Shown one piece after another: positions 5,148-7,576 of a stretch of DNA of 7,576 nt. The stretch covers positions 1 to 7,576 of the forward strand of contig CAJTLC010000037.1 in NCBI GenBank assembly GCA_910576995.1, read 5' to 3'. The notes beneath the pieces are model-generated. The model made no database searches. It had not been told where the DNA came from and saw nothing but the letters and a program-made list of their open reading frames with translations. The first letter of the stretch is position 1. Each line of letters begins with the position of its first letter. The translations under genes and the position numbers were made by a program. This DNA comes from an uncultured Ruminococcus sp. (GTDB taxonomy: Bacteria; Bacillota; Clostridia; Oscillospirales; Ruminococcaceae).

Positions 5148-7576
5148 TAATTTCTTTCCTTTCTTTTTGTAATAAAAATACAAGCAAGTCCGATTAATCC
5201 TGCTGCAATCATGACATAACCAAGCGGACTTCTTCCTGCGTCACCCGTCGGAATGCTCGGTGTTACGGGAATATTCGGGATTTCAGGAGTTTTCTCCGGA
5301 ATCTTCTCAGCCTCGTCAACCATCACAATCATCGGATTGCCGTCCGCAGAAATTACCGTAGAATCGACGTTTTCGACCTTTACTGTACCTTCTGTATAAA
5401 CAGTAAATTCAATGTCGGTCGCAATCACATAGCCTTCGGGAGCTGCAACTTCTTTCAGAACGTAACCACCTGCGGAAAGTCCCGATATTACGTGATTTTT
5501 GTCGTCAGAAGTCCACTTTTCAACGACTTCTCCATCACTGTTGATAAGTTCCATTTCAGCTCCCTCAAGTTCGTTTCCGTGAACGTCACGCTTGCTGATT
5601 TCGACGGTAACAGGCTTGTTTATTGCCATAATTTCGACGATTTCGCCGTCCTCTGAAATTGTAACAGGATATTTTTTGTCGCTCAGAATATATCCGTCGG
5701 GAGCTGCGATTTCACGGACAATATACTCGCCGTAAACTACTTCTGTAAACTCAAATTTTCCCTGTTTATCGGACTTTGCGGTCGCTATTGCGTTGTCTGC
5801 CGTGAACTCTGTGCAGTCAGTATTGAACAGTCCGAAAAGTGCGTTTTCAAGCGGTTCATCGGATTCATTTACCTTGATTCCCTTGACTGTTCCACGCTTG
5901 AGAAGATTCTCAAACTGTCCGCAGTCCACGTACACTGTAGTCATTTCCTGACCCATATACTCGAAATTCACAAGGTACTTTTCACCGTTGAGGACGTAAT
6001 GCTCGTCGGTGGCAATTTCCTGAACGTAATAGCGTGAAAACGGAAGTTTTTCGGCAAATACGGCTTTCATATCCTCGCCGAGTGAAACTTCTGCGATAAG
6101 TCCGTTTTCGGGAATCGAAGTTCCATCGGCAGCGACAATTTCTTCATCTGCAAACAGTCCGAAACGTACATTTTCATAGCTGTTTTTCGCCGATACTCCG
6201 TATTTTTCATTGCTTTCCATAAACTTTTCAAGGCTGATTTCAATGCCCTGATAATCGTTGACGAATGACGTATTCATTGTATCTCTCACCGTGACCTCCT
6301 GTCCTGCATAAGTCAGCTCAATCGCCTGTATTTCGGGATTTTTCACATATCCGTAAGGTGCGGAATCCTCTACAATTTCGTACTTTCCGAGATAGAGCAG
6401 ATCAGTTTCCGCATAACCGTTTTCATCGGTCACAAGCTCCGCCACAACATCGCCTGCATAGGCTCTGACAGTGCCGTCCGCTGTAATGATGTCCTCGGCT
6501 GCAATCACCTGAAATACGGCGTTTTCAAGCCCTTTCTCCTCAAAAATCGGAGTATATTTTTCTTCATTTTCGCTCACAGAACTGAAAACTTCCCCCGTTT
6601 TCTGCACAGAACTTTTACCTTTCTGAGCGATATCCGACTTGGTAACTCTAACGATATTCACAGCATTTTCTTCCTCTGAATTTGCGGCAGTCACGCTGAA
6701 TGGAACAGGTGTTTTGTCCACTATATAGCCAAAAGGAGCCTGTATTTCAACGAGCGTATAGTCGCCGTATGGAAGCGTTTCGGGAGTAATCAGAAATCCC
6801 TCGGAGTTGGTGTAGAACGTGTCCACGCCCATATTTACAAGCTGATTTTCGGAATCAAAAATCTGAAATCCCGCACCTTCGTAAGCAATTGTTTTTCCCG
6901 ATTCTGCGTCGATTTTTGTGATATGGATATATGACTTGAACGGAGCGTCGTTGAGGATATATTCGTAAGTTTTTTCGTGTTCCGAAATGAAAACATCGAA
7001 GTCAGGAACGAATTCCGCATCGTTAACTGTCTTTGTCTGGTGGACAGTATACACGCCGTAGGGCATTAATTTTGACTCCGCAAAGCCGTTTTCGTCGGTT
7101 ATGAGGTAGTCTTTTTCGGAATCCTTGGCATTTTCAAAACTGCCTGCGGACTTGAGGAAAATTTCAAATTCCGCACCCGGTTCAAGATTTTCAACGACAT
7201 TTTCGTCATCATCCGAGTGCTTTATTATCGAAATACAGCCTTTTTTCACGTCCTCTGTGACATCAAGTGAAACAGAGTTCACCTCAAACACATAGTTTTC
7301 AGGTTCTGTACCAAGAGTATAAATTTCATCGTTCAGAAGATATCCTTCGGACGGCGAAAGCTCCTGAAGCGTGTAATTTCCACACACAAACTCGTCTGTT
7401 ATGAAGCGACCGTTTTCATCTGTAGTGTAAGTTGCAACACGTTCACCGTTATTATACAGTCCGTAAACTGCTCCTGCAAGCGTTGCATTTCCCTGTGAAT
7501 CGCCGTTTTCGGAGTCCCTCTTGACGACTTCGGCAGTGAACTTTTTCAGCTTGTTTTCAAAAGTGACCTCAACAGT
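5147..7576 (-). CDS. Large CnaB/SpaA-repeat cell-wall-anchored surface protein (N-terminus outside window)
   Basis: The frame is open from the right window edge to a TAG at 5147-5149, giving 809 visible residues. They form about seven tandem SpaA/CnaB (prealbumin-like) domains, at about 1-113 (partial), 114-214, 215-320, 321-443, 444-562, 563-657 and 658-753. Each begins with a Lys strand (for example ITKIDAESGK, ISKRDVHGNE), has a TDENG-type turn, and ends with a GxYxxxE...PxGY motif. In this family these Lys and Glu residues, with a late Asn, build intramolecular isopeptide bonds. Domain 2 has Gln instead of Glu (YTVHQTK). A Pro-rich linker leads to the sorting signal SIPTGD (774-779), a membrane helix (about 784-802) and the basic tail KRKERN. 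The protein is therefore anchored to the wall, presumably by the neighbouring sortase. A role as mating-pair adhesin or shaft is inferred from its ICE context. The GTG at 7387 is internal, not the start. Confidence 0.9.
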   Translation of the reverse strand, partial: TVEVTFENKLKKFTAEVVKRDSENGDSQGNATLAGAVYGLYNNGERVATYTTDENGRFITDEFVCGNYTLQELSPSEGYLLNDEIYTLGTEPENYVFEVNSVSLDVTEDVKKGCISIIKHSDDDENVVENLEPGAEFEIFLKSAGSFENAKDSEKDYLITDENGFAESKLMPYGVYTVHQTKTVNDAEFVPDFDVFISEHEKTYEYILNDAPFKSYIHITKIDAESGKTIAYEGAGFQIFDSENQLVNMGVDTFYTNSEGFLITPETLPYGDYTLVEIQAPFGYIVDKTPVPFSVTAANSEEENAVNIVRVTKSDIAQKGKSSVQKTGEVFSSVSENEEKYTPIFEEKGLENAVFQVIAAEDIITADGTVRAYAGDVVAELVTDENGYAETDLLYLGKYEIVEDSAPYGYVKNPEIQAIELTYAGQEVTVRDTMNTSFVNDYQGIEISLEKFMESNEKYGVSAKNSYENVRFGLFADEEIVAADGTSIPENGLIAEVSLGEDMKAVFAEKLPFSRYYVQEIATDEHYVLNGEKYLVNFEYMGQEMTTVYVDCGQFENLLKRGTVKGIKVNESDEPLENALFGLFNTDCTEFTADNAIATAKSDKQGKFEFTEVVYGEYIVREIAAPDGYILSDKKYPVTISEDGEIVEIMAINKPVTVEISKRDVHGNELEGAEMELINSDGEVVEKWTSDDKNHVISGLSAGGYVLKEVAAPEGYVIATDIEFTVYTEGTVKVENVDSTVISADGNPMIVMVDEAEKIPEKTPEIPNIPVTPSIPTGDAGRSPLGYVMIAAGLIGLACIFITKRKERN
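5212..5257 (-). other. Cell-wall sorting signal of the surface protein (SIPTGD plus membrane helix)
   Basis: The codons for SIPTGD are at 5240-5257, and the hydrophobic helix begins shortly after and runs on toward the KRK tail encoded at about 5150-5167. The order of motif, helix and positive tail is that of sortase substrates, but the motif lacks the usual residue between Pro and Thr (xPxTG). Confidence 0.7.

Noticed and set aside
5148..5183. Longer sortase N-terminus from a TTG at 5183.
   Set aside because: It lacks a ribosome-binding site and overlaps the surface protein's tail codons; the GTG at 5147 gives a standard basic-then-hydrophobic anchor.
7385..7387. GTG at 7387 as start of the surface protein.
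   Set aside because: The same frame continues open to the window edge with a clear CnaB-type domain (Lys strand, TDENG turn), so the true start is outside.
1..7576. CRISPR array, tRNA, rRNA, toxin-antitoxin or defence genes.
   Set aside because: No regularly spaced repeats, cloverleaf-like sequence, rRNA sequence or matching protein motifs were seen on either strand.

Overview
The window looks like part of an integrative and conjugative element (ICE) of the Tn1549/CTn type found in low-to-moderate GC gut Firmicutes (Ruminococcus/Oscillospiraceae-like). The evidence is a characteristic minus-strand gene set: a multi-domain SpaA/CnaB surface protein, a class B sortase, a small DUF3852 membrane protein, a DUF3991/Toprim primase-like protein, a VirD4/TraG coupling ATPase and a small winged-helix protein. 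The organism assignment comes from recognising these families, not from a search.

Layout. From the right edge, the minus-strand operon runs leftward. A surface protein (5147 to beyond 7576, N-terminus outside the window) overlaps by 1 bp a class B sortase (4296-5147). The sortase overlaps by 4 bp the DUF3852 protein (3961-4299). A 50-bp gap containing a hairpin precedes the primase-like gene (2504-3910, GTG start). A 58-bp gap follows, then virD4 (684-2445), then an HTH gene (424-687) that overlaps the virD4 stop by 4 bp. On the plus strand, the left edge carries the last 96 codons of an IS110-family transposase (1-291), its terminator (316-351) and the right end of the IS. That end probably lies at about 425, touching the HTH stop codon.

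How the parts fit together. VirD4 would feed DNA to a type IV secretion channel. DUF3852 resembles a small pilin or channel subunit, and the primase-like protein would act on the transferred single strand. The sortase would anchor the adjacent CnaB-repeat protein to the cell wall, perhaps as a donor-recipient adhesin. The other expected transfer genes (PrgI/Maff2-like, VirB4, relaxase) are not here. They may lie to the left, beyond the IS.

The main anomalies are: a +1 frameshift in virD4 at a run of four C/G bases (2194-2197), which splits an otherwise full-length gene; the IS110 element abutting the end of the HTH gene, with a promoter -35-like box at its right end; a non-canonical cell-wall sorting signal (SIPTGD) next to a class B sortase; one CnaB-like domain with Gln in place of the usual Glu; and non-ATG starts on four of the five genes whose starts are visible. 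I see no unknown defence system, CRISPR array, tRNA or rRNA. No gene-free stretch exceeds 300 bases.
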